Notes: generated by a model not told the origin, from the letters alone. Shown: positions 16,074 through 25,774, counted from the stretch's first letter. The stretch: 64,000 bases of DNA from Stagnimonas aquatica (GCF_003730135.1 NZ_RJVO01000003.1:248001-312000), one strand, 5' to 3'. Numbers and translations: made by a program.

Positions 16074-17033
16074 TCAAAGGCCGATCAGGCGGCGCAGGCC
16101 GCCAGCCGATTTGTCGCGCAGGACGGCGCCCTGCTCGGTGAGTCGCAGCGCCAGTGGCATGCCCAGGCGCAGTTCGATCAGGCCGGCTTTCCAGAGCAGA
16201 TCCAGGCTGTGCAGCAGACTGTCGCGGCCGCGCCGCCAGTCGCTCTCCAGCCCCTCGAACGAGCGCCATTCGCTGGCCGCGCCACGGAACAGCGCCAGGC
16301 CGGTCCGACGCAGCTCCTCCTCGCTCAAGCCGTGGGCCTCGGGCTGGGTGAGCGGTTCGGCGAGATCGAGCAGCGGTGCCGGGGTCAGCGGCGCGCAGAC
16401 ATAGGCGTGGCCGGTCTCGGTGAGCCGCCAATGCGGCTCGAAACGCAGGCTGCTGTAGATCAGGTAACCGTCGCGCACCAGCACGTCGATGGCGATGCGC
16501 AGGTCGCCGGCGCGCAGCCCCATCTCCTGCCAGTAGCGCGACAGGGTCATGGCGATGATCTGGCTGCCCGGCTTGAGCTTGAGGTCGCGGTAGATGTCCA
16601 GCAGCTGGTTGCGCAGCGCGATCTCGGTGGGCGGCTGGCCGTGACGCAGGAAGCGCTGCGGCGGTGCCAGCGGCAGCTCCGCGGGCGCGCCCGTCAGCGC
16701 CGGCGGCGGCAAAGTTGTCGCCGGAACCGGTTCGGTCGCCTCCGCCCCGGTACCGGCGGGCGCTGGCCGCCTCGCGCGGTCGAACTGTTCCAGCAGCCGC
16801 GCATAACCGCTGGCGGTGAAGCGCACGTGCGGCGGTTCGAGGTCGGGCGTGAGCGCGATCTGGCCCTGGGCGAACAGCTGCGCCAGGCCGTCGCGCAGGT
16901 GAGCGGGATCGCGGCGGCCGGCCTGCCATTTCTGCTGCAGCAGCGTGGCGGGCACACCGTCGGACAGCCGCACGCAATGGGCATTCAGCCAGTGCAGGAT
17001 GTCTTCGAGGTCTTCGCTGGGGCGGTCGGCCAT
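16074..17033 (-). CDS. Conserved-looking protein of unknown function between dapD and dapE
   Basis: A 319-residue protein starting MADRPSEDLEDILHWLNAH at ATG 17033; the frame further upstream lacks conserved character. I do not recognise a family. An N-terminal helix-rich segment (about 1-90) is separated from a C-terminal half by a Pro/Ala/Glu-rich linker near 105-145. The C-terminal half has alternating helix and strand patterns (AIDVLVRDGYLIYSSLRFEPHW, RLTETGHAYV; SLDLLWKAGLIELRLG) that look like winged-helix-type repeats, but no catalytic motif. It lies between dapD and dapE, 26 bp from dapE, and may be cotranscribed. Function is not assigned. Confidence 0.7.
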   Translation of the reverse strand: MADRPSEDLEDILHWLNAHCVRLSDGVPATLLQQKWQAGRRDPAHLRDGLAQLFAQGQIALTPDLEPPHVRFTASGYARLLEQFDRARRPAPAGTGAEATEPVPATTLPPPALTGAPAELPLAPPQRFLRHGQPPTEIALRNQLLDIYRDLKLKPGSQIIAMTLSRYWQEMGLRAGDLRIAIDVLVRDGYLIYSSLRFEPHWRLTETGHAYVCAPLTPAPLLDLAEPLTQPEAHGLSEEELRRTGLALFRGAASEWRSFEGLESDWRRGRDSLLHSLDLLWKAGLIELRLGMPLALRLTEQGAVLRDKSAGGLRRLIGL

Positions 17034-17124
17034 GTGGGGGCGCCAGGGGCAGGTGCGGCGACTATGGCGAGCCTGGGGATGGCCGGCAAGCCGGGCGCGG
17101 ATCGGCGCCCGGCCAGGGGCGGCG

Positions 17125-17946
17125 CTAGTCGTCGCGCAGCAGGGCGTTGATGCCGGTCTTGGCGCGGGTCTGGGCGTCGACACGCTTGACGATCACCGCG
17201 CAGGTCAGGTTGTAGCGGCCGCCATCGCGGGGCAGGGAGCCGGGCACCACCACGCTGTAGGACGGCACCCGGCCATAGCTGATCTCGCCGGTCGCGCGGT
17301 CGTAGATCGGCGTGGACTGGCCGATGAACACGCCCATCGACAGCACGGCGCCCTTTTCCACCACCACGCCTTCCACCACCTCGGAGCGGGCGCCGATGAA
17401 GCAGTCGTCCTCGATGATGGTGGGCGCAGCCTGCAGCGGTTCCAGCACGCCACCGATACCGACGCCGCCGGAGAGATGCACGTTGGCGCCGATCTGCGCG
17501 CAGCTGCCGACCGTGGCCCAGGTATCGACCATCGTGCCCTTGCCGACGTAGGCGCCGATGTTGACGTAGCTGGGCATCAGGATCGCGCCGGGGGCGATGT
17601 AGGCGCCCTTGCGCACCGCCGCCGGTGGCACCACCCGGGCGCCCTGAGTCTTGAATTGCGCCTCGCTCCAGCCGGCGAACTTCAGCGGCACCTTGTCGTA
17701 GCCGGACAGCGCACCCATGGCGATGGGGGCGTTGTCGTGCAGTCGGAAGTACAGCAGCACGGCTTTCTTCAGCCACTCGTTGACCTTCCAGCCTTCGGCG
17801 CCCGGCTCGGCGACCCGCGCCCGACCGCTGTCCAGGGCCTCGATGGCGGCAGCGACCGCGTCGCGGATGGCGGGGTCGTTGCGGTCCAGCTGGTCGCGGT
17901 TGTCCCAGGCGGATTCGATGGTGGTTTGCAGCGTGCGGTCGGTCAT
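17125..17946 (-). CDS. dapD: 2,3,4,5-tetrahydropyridine-2,6-dicarboxylate N-succinyltransferase
   Basis: A 273-residue acyltransferase of the left-handed beta-helix type that succinylates tetrahydrodipicolinate for diaminopimelate and lysine synthesis. The N-terminal helical domain ([14 protein letters not shown]) is followed by hexapeptide repeats with [36 protein letters not shown] and [20 protein letters not shown], all hallmarks of DapD. Length equals the E. coli enzyme (274). It is downstream of glnD on the same strand. Confidence 0.96.
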   Translation of the reverse strand: MTDRTLQTTIESAWDNRDQLDRNDPAIRDAVAAAIEALDSGRARVAEPGAEGWKVNEWLKKAVLLYFRLHDNAPIAMGALSGYDKVPLKFAGWSEAQFKTQGARVVPPAAVRKGAYIAPGAILMPSYVNIGAYVGKGTMVDTWATVGSCAQIGANVHLSGGVGIGGVLEPLQAAPTIIEDDCFIGARSEVVEGVVVEKGAVLSMGVFIGQSTPIYDRATGEISYGRVPSYSVVVPGSLPRDGGRYNLTCAVIVKRVDAQTRAKTGINALLRDD

Positions 17947-18027
17947 TGGTCTTGGTTTGGCGGGCTGGGAATGGCGATTGCCATTCCCGATGGACAGGTC
18001 CCGGCGCTGGCGAGCCGGGGTGTTTGC

Positions 18028-20730
18028 TCAGGCGTCGGCAGGGCGATCCAGAGTGCGGATCAGCACCTCGCGCAAGGCTTCCAGGGCGGTCTCGTCGGTG
18101 ATCGCCTGGTGCTCGCGGTCGGTGAGATAGAACACGTCTTCGGCGCGCTCGCCGATGGTGGCGATCTTGGCGGCGTCGAGCAGGATGCCGCGCTTGTGGA
18201 ACACCCGGCCGATCAGCGACAGCAGACCCGGCTGGTCGGCCGCCACCAGCTCCAGCATGGTGCGCTTGCGGGCGCTGTCCTGGCTGATGTGGACGCTGGT
18301 GGGCGTGTTGAAGTGCTTGAGCTTGGCGGGCAGCCGGCGGTTGACATCGACGACGGTCATCGCCGGGTCGGCGATCACCTTCACCAAGCGCTCGGCGATC
18401 TCGGCGAAGCGGTGTGGGTTGTTGATCGGCGAGCCGTCGGCTTCCAGCACCACGTAGCTGTCGAGCACATAGCCGTCGGCGGTGGTGTGCAGGCGGGCGT
18501 CCAGGATGTTGAGGCCCAGGCGTGCCAGCACGCCGGTGGACAGGCCGAACAGATGATCGCGGTCGCGGCAGTACAGGAACACCGTGGTGCCACGGTCCTC
18601 GAAGTTCTTCGCCACCACCACCGGCGCCTCGCCGGCGCGCAGGATCTCCGGCAGATGCCAGGCCAGCTCGTCCGCCGTGTGGCGCAGGAAGTAGTCGGTG
18701 TCGAAGCGGGCCCAGACGGCTTTCGCCACCTCGGCCTCGATGCCCTGCTGGGCCAGGCGCGCAAGGGCCTGGGCGCGGTGGATGCCGGCGCGCTCCTCCA
18801 GGGTGTAGACGCTGCCGATGCCCTGCTCCAATGCCCGGGCGGTAGCCTTGTAAAGCTCCTTGAGCAGGGAGTCGCGCCAGCTGTTCCAGAGCTTGGGGTT
18901 GGTGCCGCGAATGTCGGAGACGGTGAGCAGGTAGAGGTAGTCCAGACGTTCGCGGGTCTGCACCCGCTCGCTGAAGTGGGCGACCACCTGCGGATCCTGC
19001 ACGTCCTGCTTCTGGGCGGTGAGCGACATCAGCAGGTGGTTCTGCACCAGCCAGCCGACCAGCTCGGCGTCGGCATGCGAAAGGCCGTGCTCGATGCAGA
19101 ACTTCTCGGCGTCGACCGCACCCAGTTCCGAGTGGTCGCCGCCTCGGCCCTTGGCGAGGTCGTGGTGGAAGGCGGCGAGGTAGAGCAGCTCCGGCTTGGC
19201 CAGGCGCTCCAGCACCTCGGAGGCGAACGGCAGCTCGTGGCGGAACATCGGCATCGCCAGGCGGCGGGCGTTGCGCACCACGTAGAGGATGTGTTCGTCC
19301 ACCGTCAGCGTGTGGAACAGGTCGTACTGCATGTGCCCGACGATCTTGCCGAACGCCGGCAGGTAACGGCCCAGCACGCCGTAACGGTTCATCCGCCGCA
19401 GGCCGTGGGTGAGTCCGTCGCCGACCCGGAACAGGTCGATGAACAGGCCGCGCGCGCGGCGGTCCTGGCGCACGTTGTCGTCGAGCAGGCGCAGGTCGCG
19501 GCGAATCATCCGCAGGGTTTCGGCGCGCACGCTGTCGACTTCCGGATGCGTCTGCATCAGGTGGAAGATTTCGATCAGCGCCCAGGGCTGGCTCTTGAAC
19601 ACCTGGTCGTCGCGCGCCTCGATCACGCCCTTGCGGACCTGGAAGCGGGCGTTCAGTACGTTCACCTCCGCCGGGTCGTCGTGCTGGTCGAGGATCGCCT
19701 CCTCGAACAGCTGCAGCAGCATGTCGTTGAGGCAGCTCAGCGACTTGATGGTGCGGTAGTAGAGCTGCATGAACTGCTCGACCGCGCGGTTGTCCTGCCG
19801 CTGGCCGTCCTCGGCCGGCAGATCGACATAGCCGAACAGGCTGGCGATGCGGATCTGATGGTCGAACAGCAGGCGGTCTTCGTGGCGGCCGGTGACCATG
19901 TGCAGGGCAAAGCGCACCCGCCAGAGGAAATCCTGGCCGGCGAACAGCTCGTCGCACTCCTGCTTGGTGAGAAAGCCGACATCCCGCAACTCGGTCAGCG
20001 AGGTGGCGCCGAAGTGGCGCTTGGCCACCCAGGCGATGGTGTGGATGTCGCGCAGGCCGCCGGGAGACTCCTTGACGTTGGGCTCCAGCTTGTAGCCGCT
20101 GTCGTCGTACTTGGCGTGGCGCCGGCGCTGCTCTTCCAGCTTGGCGTGGAAGAACTTCGCCACCGGCCACATGTGATCCGGACCGATCTGCTCGGCCAGC
20201 TCCTGGGCCAGCCGCGGATCGCCGGTCAGCAACCGCGATTCCAGCAGGTTGGTGATGACCGTGAGATCTTCGGCGGCGATGCGGGCGCAGTCGGCGACGG
20301 TACGCACGCTGGAGCCGACTTCCAGGCCGATGTCCCAGAGGAAGGCGAAGAACGGCTCCAGCTGGCTCTTGTAGCCGTCGAGCGCCTCGGCATCGTGCAG
20401 CAGCAGCAGGTCGATGTCGGAATGCGGCAGCAGTTCGCCGCGACCGTAGCCGCCGACCGCCAGCAGCGCCAGACCGGGTGCGGCCGGGCCAAGATGCCGC
20501 TCCCAGGCCTCGCGCAGCAGTTCGTCGATTAGCAGCGAGCGGGCGCGCACCAGCACGTCGGCGGGAGCGCCGTCGTGGAACAGGCCATAGAGCCGGTCCT
20601 TGCCCCAGGCCAGGGTTTCCTTGAAGACCGCGATGGCCGGCCGGCCGGGCGCGCGCAGGCGGCCGCGCACCTTGCGGGTCGAGAACACCTCGGCGGCGGT
20701 GTCCTCGGCGAGATCCAGCTCGGCGCTCAC
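18028..20730 (-). CDS. glnD: Bifunctional uridylyltransferase/uridylyl-removing enzyme (PII modification)
   Basis: A 900-residue nitrogen-status sensor that adds or removes UMP on PII proteins. Domains in order are a nucleotidyltransferase with GGYGRGELLPHSDIDLLLL (catalytic Asp pair), a GlnE-like linker with DDNVRQDRRARGLFIDLFR, an HD hydrolase domain with FHHDLAKGRGGDHSELG, and two C-terminal ACT domains (TVFLYCRDRDHLFGLSTGV and TMLELVAADQPGLLSLIGRVF). Start is GTG 20730, overlapping the map stop codon as GTGA, so translation is probably coupled to map. Length agrees with E. coli GlnD (890). Confidence 0.95.
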   Translation of the reverse strand: MSAELDLAEDTAAEVFSTRKVRGRLRAPGRPAIAVFKETLAWGKDRLYGLFHDGAPADVLVRARSLLIDELLREAWERHLGPAAPGLALLAVGGYGRGELLPHSDIDLLLLHDAEALDGYKSQLEPFFAFLWDIGLEVGSSVRTVADCARIAAEDLTVITNLLESRLLTGDPRLAQELAEQIGPDHMWPVAKFFHAKLEEQRRRHAKYDDSGYKLEPNVKESPGGLRDIHTIAWVAKRHFGATSLTELRDVGFLTKQECDELFAGQDFLWRVRFALHMVTGRHEDRLLFDHQIRIASLFGYVDLPAEDGQRQDNRAVEQFMQLYYRTIKSLSCLNDMLLQLFEEAILDQHDDPAEVNVLNARFQVRKGVIEARDDQVFKSQPWALIEIFHLMQTHPEVDSVRAETLRMIRRDLRLLDDNVRQDRRARGLFIDLFRVGDGLTHGLRRMNRYGVLGRYLPAFGKIVGHMQYDLFHTLTVDEHILYVVRNARRLAMPMFRHELPFASEVLERLAKPELLYLAAFHHDLAKGRGGDHSELGAVDAEKFCIEHGLSHADAELVGWLVQNHLLMSLTAQKQDVQDPQVVAHFSERVQTRERLDYLYLLTVSDIRGTNPKLWNSWRDSLLKELYKATARALEQGIGSVYTLEERAGIHRAQALARLAQQGIEAEVAKAVWARFDTDYFLRHTADELAWHLPEILRAGEAPVVVAKNFEDRGTTVFLYCRDRDHLFGLSTGVLARLGLNILDARLHTTADGYVLDSYVVLEADGSPINNPHRFAEIAERLVKVIADPAMTVVDVNRRLPAKLKHFNTPTSVHISQDSARKRTMLELVAADQPGLLSLIGRVFHKRGILLDAAKIATIGERAEDVFYLTDREHQAITDETALEALREVLIRTLDRPADA

Positions 20731-21512
20731 AGAACCTCGCCTTGCCGGCGGGTGAGGACTTCGACCCCGTTGTGGGTAACCAGCACGGTGTGCTCCCACT
20801 GGGCGGACAGCGAGTGGTCCTTGGTGACCACCGTCCAGCCGTCCGGCAGCAGCCGGGTTTCGTGGCGGCCGGCGTTGACCATGGGTTCGATGGTGAAGGT
20901 CATGCCTTCTTGCAATTCAATTCCCGTGCCGGGGCGGCCGTAGTGCAGCACCTGCGGGTCTTCGTGGAAGATCCGGCCGATGCCGTGGCCGCAGTAATCG
21001 CGCACCACCGAGAAGCCGTTGGCCTCGATCACCTTCTGTACCGCGAAGCCGATGTCGCCGAGCCGGGCGCCGGGCTTGACCACCCGGATGCCGGCCAGCA
21101 TCGCCTCGCGGGCGACCAGCACCAGCCGCTTGGCCAGCACCGGCGGCTCGCCGACGCAGAACATGTAGCTGGTGTCGCCGTGGAAACCGTCCTTGATGAC
21201 GGTGACGTCGATGTTGACGATGTCGCCGCGCTTGAGCGGCTTTTCGCCCGGAATGCCGTGGCAGACCACATGGTTGATCGAGGTGCAGACCGACTTCGGG
21301 AACGGCGGCCGGCTGCCCGAGCCGCCGTAGCCCAGCGGCGCCGGCACGCAGCCCAGCTCGCCGGTGATGTAGTCATGGCAGAGCTGGTTGAGCTGGCCGG
21401 TGGTGACGCCCGACTTGACCTGCGGAGCGATGAACTCCAGTACCTGGGCGGCGGCTCGACCGGCGGCGCGCATGGCGTCCTGCTCGGCAGGGGTTTTGAT
21501 AGTAATGGTCAT
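20727..21512 (-). CDS. map: Type I methionine aminopeptidase
   Basis: A 261-residue metalloprotease that removes the initiator methionine. It has the five metal ligands expected: D and D in GDIVNIDVTVIKDGFHGDTS, His in DYCGHGIGRIFHEDP, Glu in FTIEPMV and Glu in WEHTVLVT, plus the substrate-binding HGIPG. Start at ATG 21512. It is divergent from rpsB, a widespread arrangement, and overlaps glnD by 4 bp. Confidence 0.96.
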   Translation of the reverse strand: MTITIKTPAEQDAMRAAGRAAAQVLEFIAPQVKSGVTTGQLNQLCHDYITGELGCVPAPLGYGGSGSRPPFPKSVCTSINHVVCHGIPGEKPLKRGDIVNIDVTVIKDGFHGDTSYMFCVGEPPVLAKRLVLVAREAMLAGIRVVKPGARLGDIGFAVQKVIEANGFSVVRDYCGHGIGRIFHEDPQVLHYGRPGTGIELQEGMTFTIEPMVNAGRHETRLLPDGWTVVTKDHSLSAQWEHTVLVTHNGVEVLTRRQGEVL

Positions 21513-21540
21513 AGAACCCTGGCTTAAGCGCCGCAACTCG

Positions 21541-21569
21541 TTGTTCCAAAAGGCCGCGCATGGTATAAA
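21541..21569 (+). promoter_or_regulatory. Sigma-70 promoter of rpsB-tsf
   Basis: TTGTTC at 21541-21546 and TATAAA at 21564-21569 are separated by 17 bp. The predicted start near 21576 leaves a leader of about 140 nt before rpsB. Confidence 0.75.
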
Positions 21570-21642
21570 GCGCGCCCTCCGGAGGCAATCCCGCCCCGGA
21601 CATCCCGAAATTGCCTTGGCAATCCAGGGAGTTAACTCATTC

Positions 21643-21685
21643 GCGCGGCCTTTGGGTGCATCGGGTTCCCGGTGTGCACCGCGCG
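21643..21685 (+). promoter_or_regulatory. rpsB leader hairpin (probable S2 autoregulatory structure)
   Basis: The rpsB leader can fold into a long hairpin: an outer GCGCGG/CGCGC stem and an inner GGGTGCA-TCGGG arm pairing with CCCGG-TGTGCACC. The structure ends about 30 nt before the rpsB ATG. Ribosomal protein S2 is known to repress rpsB-tsf through a conserved leader RNA in gammaproteobacteria; equating this hairpin with that element is inference. Confidence 0.55.
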
Positions 21686-21714
21686 ATCAGCCCTAACCCA
21701 TCGGAGCTTGAACC

Positions 21715-22548
21715 ATGTCTAACGTCACTATGCGCCAGTTGCTCGAAGCCGGCGCCCACTTCGGCCACCGTACCCGCTACTGGTCCCCGAAGATGGAAGC
21801 CTACATCTTCGGCGCCCGCAACCGCATTCACATCATCAACCTCGAGCAGACCCTGCCGCTGCTCAAGGACGCCTGCAACTTCGCCGGCAAGCTGGCCGCC
21901 AACGGTGGCCGCATCCTGTTCGTCGGCACCAAGCGCGCCGCCCGCGACGTGGTGCAGGAAGAGGCCGTCCGCGCCGGCATGCCCTACGTCAGCCAGCGCT
22001 GGCTGGGCGGCATGCTCACCAACTTCAAGACCGTCAAGCTCTCGATCAAGCGCCTGAAGGAGATGGAGAAGCAGGTCGAGGACGGCACCATCAACCGTCT
22101 GAACAAGAAGGAACAGCTCAACTTCACCCGCGAGATCGAGAAGCTGCGCAAGTCCCTGGGTGGTATCAAGGACATGCCGAGCCTGCCGGACTGCCTGTTC
22201 ATCATCGACACCGGCTACGAGAAGAACGCCGTCGCCGAAGCCAAGAAGCTGGGCATCCCGGTGATCGCCGTGGTCGACTCCAACAACGACCCGTCCGGCA
22301 TCGAGTGCGTGATCCCGGGCAACGACGACGCCACCCGCGCGATCAAGGTCTACGCCACCGCCATCTCCGAAGCCATCATCGAAGGCAAGGGCACCATCAC
22401 CACCGCTCCGCGTCCGGAGCCGGTGGAAGGTGCCGACGAAGACCGTGGCGCCCGCAAGCCGCCGCGCCGTGACGACCGTGGCGCTCCGCGCCGCAACGGT
22501 CCCGGTGCCGGCCGTGGCGCCAAGCCCGCTGCCCGTACGGAGGCCTAA
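21715..22548 (+). CDS. rpsB: 30S ribosomal protein S2
   Basis: A 277-residue S2 protein. Family signatures are the N-terminal [20 protein letters not shown] and the central [23 protein letters not shown]. The E. coli protein is about 241 residues; this one carries a roughly 45-residue C-terminal tail rich in Arg, Gly, Pro and Asp ([19 protein letters not shown]), likely disordered and RNA-binding. First gene of the large plus-strand translation/envelope cluster. Confidence 0.98.
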   Translation: MSNVTMRQLLEAGAHFGHRTRYWSPKMEAYIFGARNRIHIINLEQTLPLLKDACNFAGKLAANGGRILFVGTKRAARDVVQEEAVRAGMPYVSQRWLGGMLTNFKTVKLSIKRLKEMEKQVEDGTINRLNKKEQLNFTREIEKLRKSLGGIKDMPSLPDCLFIIDTGYEKNAVAEAKKLGIPVIAVVDSNNDPSGIECVIPGNDDATRAIKVYATAISEAIIEGKGTITTAPRPEPVEGADEDRGARKPPRRDDRGAPRRNGPGAGRGAKPAARTEA

Positions 22549-22553
22549 GCAAC

Positions 22554-23492
22554 ATGGCTGATATCACCGCCAAGCTGGTTGCCGAACTGCGCGAGCGCAC
22601 TGGCGCCGGCATGATGGACTGCAAGAAGGCCCTGGTCGCGACCGAAGGCGACATCGACGCCGCCGCCGAGAAGATGCGCATGGACGGCATGGTCAAGGCC
22701 GACAAGAAGGCCAGCCGTGTCGCCGCCGAAGGCCGCATCGCGGTCGCCACCGGTGCCGATGCCATCGCCCTGGTCGAGGTCAACTCCGAGACCGACTTCG
22801 TCGCCAAGGCTGACGATTTCGTCGCCCTGGCCGATGCCGCCGCCCGTCTCGCCCTGGCCCACAAGCCGGGCAGCGTCGAGGAACTGGTGGCGCTCAAGGA
22901 CGGCGACGCGACGCTCGACGAGAAGCGCCGCGCCCTGGTTGCCAAGCTGGGTGAGAACATCACCATCCGCCGCTTCGAGGTCGTTCCCAAGGCCGCCGGC
23001 CCGGCGGTGCACTACCTGCACGGCACCAAGATCGGTGTCGCGCTGGCCCTGCACGCCGGCGACGAGACCCTGGCCAAGGACCTGGCGCTGCATGTCGCCG
23101 CGATGGCGCCGAAGGTGCTCTCCTCCGCCGATGTCTCCGCCGAGGCGATTGCCGCCGAGCGCAAGATCATCGAGGGTCAGGTGGCTACCGAGCAGGCCGA
23201 AGCCAAGGCGCTGGCCGAGGAAACCGGCAAGCCGTACAAGGAAAAGCCGGCCGAGATCGTCGCCAAGATGATCGACGGCAAGATCAACAAGTTCACCTCG
23301 GAAATCTCCCTGCACGGCCAGCCGTTCGTGAAGAACGACGCCTACGGCGCCAAGGCCGACGAGCCGGTCGAAAAGACCCTCAAGGCCAAGGGCGCGGCGG
23401 TTGCCCGCTTCGTCCGCCTGGCGGTGGGCGAGGGCATCGAGAAGAAGGTCACCGACTACGCCGCCGAGGTTGCCGAGGCAGCCAAGGGCTAA
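22554..23492 (+). CDS. tsf: Translation elongation factor Ts
   Basis: A 312-residue guanine-nucleotide exchange factor for EF-Tu, 5 bp after rpsB. The N-terminal UBA-like module ITAKLVAELRERTGAGMMDCKKAL and the EF-Tu-contact motif VEVNSETDFVAK are diagnostic. The length is slightly above E. coli (283). A terminator follows, so rpsB-tsf can be expressed as a bicistron. Confidence 0.98.
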   Translation: MADITAKLVAELRERTGAGMMDCKKALVATEGDIDAAAEKMRMDGMVKADKKASRVAAEGRIAVATGADAIALVEVNSETDFVAKADDFVALADAAARLALAHKPGSVEELVALKDGDATLDEKRRALVAKLGENITIRRFEVVPKAAGPAVHYLHGTKIGVALALHAGDETLAKDLALHVAAMAPKVLSSADVSAEAIAAERKIIEGQVATEQAEAKALAEETGKPYKEKPAEIVAKMIDGKINKFTSEISLHGQPFVKNDAYGAKADEPVEKTLKAKGAAVARFVRLAVGEGIEKKVTDYAAEVAEAAKG

Positions 23493-23520
23493 GGTCGAAG
23501 CGGTACAATTGCTGCATCCT

Positions 23521-23550
23521 GCAAGGCCCCGGTAACGGGGCCTTGCTTTA
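23521..23550 (+). terminator. Terminator or attenuator between tsf and pyrH
   Basis: GCAAGGCCCC pairs with GGGGCCTTGC around GGTAAC, followed by a short T-rich tail (TTTAACT). The T run is short, so partial read-through into pyrH is plausible. Confidence 0.75.
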
Positions 23551-23572
23551 ACTGCCTTTCGGACTTCTGCCC

Positions 23573-24304
23573 ATGCCGTCTGACTCCGCTCCCGCCCCGG
23601 TCTACAAACGCATCCTGCTCAAGCTGTCGGGCGAGGCGCTGATGGGGTCACTGAATTTCGGCATCGCCCCCGACGTGATGAATTTCGTCGCCGGCGAGAT
23701 CAAGTCGGCGATCGACGCCGGGGTGCAGGTGGCGGTGGTGGTGGGCGGCGGCAACATCTTCCGTGGCGAGGGCCTGGCCCGGGGCGGCATGGACCGGGTC
23801 ACCGGCGACCAGATGGGCATGCTGGCGACCGTCATCAACGCGCTGGCGATCCAGGATTCGGTCGAGCGCCTGGGTCTGGAGGTGCGGGTGCAATCGGCGA
23901 TCCGCATCAACGAGGTCTGCGAGGATTTCATCCGTCGCCGCGCGGTCAGCCATCTGGAAAACGGTCGGGTGGTGGTGTTCGCCGCCGGCACCGGCAACCC
24001 CTTCTTCACCACCGACTCCGCTGCCGCCCTGCGCGCGGTCGAGATCGGCGCCGACCTGATGCTCAAGGCCACCAAGGTGGATGGCATCTACACCGCCGAT
24101 CCGTTCAAGGACAAGACCGCCACCAAGTACGAGCATCTGAGCTATGACGAGGCGCTCAACAAGCGCCTGGGCGTCATGGATCAGACCGCCATGGTCATGT
24201 GCCGCGACCAGAAGATGAAACTGCGGGTTTACGATATGGACCGCCCGGGTGCGCTGCTGCGCATCGTCAACGGCGAGCCGATCGGCACCCTGGTCACCGT
24301 CTAG
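23573..24304 (+). CDS. pyrH: UMP kinase
   Basis: A 243-residue hexameric kinase that phosphorylates UMP to UDP. It has the amino-acid-kinase fold motifs [22 protein letters not shown] and the [16 protein letters not shown] loop, plus [10 protein letters not shown]. Length matches E. coli PyrH (241). The gene lies in the usual tsf-pyrH-frr order. Confidence 0.97.
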   Translation: MPSDSAPAPVYKRILLKLSGEALMGSLNFGIAPDVMNFVAGEIKSAIDAGVQVAVVVGGGNIFRGEGLARGGMDRVTGDQMGMLATVINALAIQDSVERLGLEVRVQSAIRINEVCEDFIRRRAVSHLENGRVVVFAAGTGNPFFTTDSAAALRAVEIGADLMLKATKVDGIYTADPFKDKTATKYEHLSYDEALNKRLGVMDQTAMVMCRDQKMKLRVYDMDRPGALLRIVNGEPIGTLVTV

Positions 24305-24368
24305 CCGCAGCGTCGACCGATTCCCATACTCCGCCAGCCTCCGGCCTGGCTGCTCCCAGGACTACGCC

Positions 24369-24926
24369 ATGATCGATCCCATCAAGAAAGACGCCACCCA
24401 GCGCATGCTCAAGTGCCTGGACGCGCTCAAGACCGCCTTCAGCAAGCTGCGTACCGGCCGCGCCAATGCCGGCCTGCTCGACCATGTGCTGGTCGACTAC
24501 TACGGCTCTGACGTGCCGCTCTCCCAGGTCGCCAGCGTGGTGGTGGAAGACGCCCGCACCATCGCCATCTCGCCCTGGGAAAAGCAGATGACCGGCCCGA
24601 TCGAGAAGGCGATCCTGAAGTCCGACCTGGGCCTGACCCCGAACACCGCCGGCCAGAGCATCCGCATCATCCTGCCGCCGCTCACCGAGGAGCGCCGCAA
24701 GGACCTGGTGAAGGTGGTGAAGAACGAGACCGAAGGCGCCCGCGTCGCCATCCGTGGTGCCCGTCGTGACGCCATGCAGGCGGTCAAGGATCTGCTCAAG
24801 AGCAAGCAGATTTCCGAGAACGACGAGAAGCGTGCCGAAGCCGACATCCAGAAGCTTACCGACCTGCACATCGCCAAGGCTGAAGAGCTGATGGCGGTGA
24901 AGGAAAAAGAGCTGATGTCGATGTGA
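24369..24926 (+). CDS. frr: Ribosome recycling factor
   Basis: A 185-residue RRF, the family's standard length. It opens MIDPIKKDATQRMLKCLDALK and contains LRTGRANAGLLDHVLVDYYGSDVPL and the C-terminal three-helix bundle (DAMQAVKDLLKSKQISENDEK). With EF-G it splits post-termination ribosomes. Start at ATG 24369; the longer frame upstream overlaps pyrH. Confidence 0.98.
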   Translation: MIDPIKKDATQRMLKCLDALKTAFSKLRTGRANAGLLDHVLVDYYGSDVPLSQVASVVVEDARTIAISPWEKQMTGPIEKAILKSDLGLTPNTAGQSIRIILPPLTEERRKDLVKVVKNETEGARVAIRGARRDAMQAVKDLLKSKQISENDEKRAEADIQKLTDLHIAKAEELMAVKEKELMSM

Positions 24927-25003
24927 GGGGGCTGGGCTGACATGACTTCTGCGGTTCCATCTGTTTACCCAGCCTCACGCTGGCCGTCCCTGGCGAGGCC
25001 TCT

Positions 25004-25774
25004 GTGGGCATGACCACCCCCGGCCCGTCCATCCCTGGACGGGCGTTCGACGGGGGCGACAGCCACCGGCTGTCGCCCAAAGACCCGTCTCACCCACGCC
25101 ACGTCGCCGTCATCATGGACGGCAATGGCCGCTGGGCGAAACAGCAGATGCGTCCGCGCGCCTTTGGTCACCATGCCGGGGTGCGCTCGGCGCGGCGGGT
25201 TGTGCGTGCCGCTTCCGCCGCTGGCGTCGAGGTGCTGACCATGTTCGCCTTCTCGCAGGAGAACTGGCACCGTCCCGAAGAAGAGGTCAGCCTGCTGATG
25301 CGGCTGTTCGTGCAGACGCTGAAGCGTGAGATCCGCTCGCTGATGAAGAATCAGGTGCGCTGGCGTTTCATCGGCGAGCACAGCGCCTTTCCGGCCGAGT
25401 TGCAGCAGTTGATGCGCGACACCGAGGCCATGTCCAAGGACAACCAGGGCCTCACCCTGCTGATCGCGGTTGGCTACGGTGGTCAATGGGACATCGCCCA
25501 GGCCGCCGCCCGTGCTGCCGCTGAAGGGATCGCCGTCACGCCGCAGGCCATCGAGCAGCGCCTGGTCACCGCCGGCCTGCCGGCCGTGGACCTGATGGTG
25601 CGTACCGGTGGTGAGATCCGCATCAGCAATTTCCTGCTCTGGCAGCTCTCCTACGCCGAGCTGTATTTCTGCGACACCCTGTGGCCGGACTTCGGCGCGG
25701 ATGACCTGCTGGAGGCCTTCGCCTGGTTCGCCGGTCGTCAGCGCCGCTTCGGGCGCGTGCCCGAGGCCAGCTAG
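25004..25774 (+). CDS. uppS: Isoprenyl (undecaprenyl) diphosphate synthase
   Basis: A 256-residue cis-prenyltransferase that makes the C55 lipid carrier for peptidoglycan and O-antigen. Motifs are HVAVIMDGNGRWAKQQ with the catalytic Asp, the FAFSQENWHRP segment and DLMVRTGGEIRISNFLLWQ with the following AELYF. The GTG at 25004 has GAGG at suitable distance; an ATG two codons later is also possible. The N-terminal 30 residues before the conserved block are longer than usual. Confidence 0.95.
   Translation: MGMTTPGPSIPGRAFDGGDSHRLSPKDPSHPRHVAVIMDGNGRWAKQQMRPRAFGHHAGVRSARRVVRAASAAGVEVLTMFAFSQENWHRPEEEVSLLMRLFVQTLKREIRSLMKNQVRWRFIGEHSAFPAELQQLMRDTEAMSKDNQGLTLLIAVGYGGQWDIAQAAARAAAEGIAVTPQAIEQRLVTAGLPAVDLMVRTGGEIRISNFLLWQLSYAELYFCDTLWPDFGADDLLEAFAWFAGRQRRFGRVPEAS

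Noticed and set aside
16985-20170. Another long minus-strand frame over glnD/dapD
   Set aside because: Different frame of the same strand with Arg/Pro/Gly-rich translation; the glnD and dapD frames carry the motifs.
16945-20532. Long plus-strand frame (1195 codons) opposite glnD and dapD
   Set aside because: Antisense to genes with clear GlnD and DapD motifs; composition is Gln/Val/His-rich without recognisable domains.
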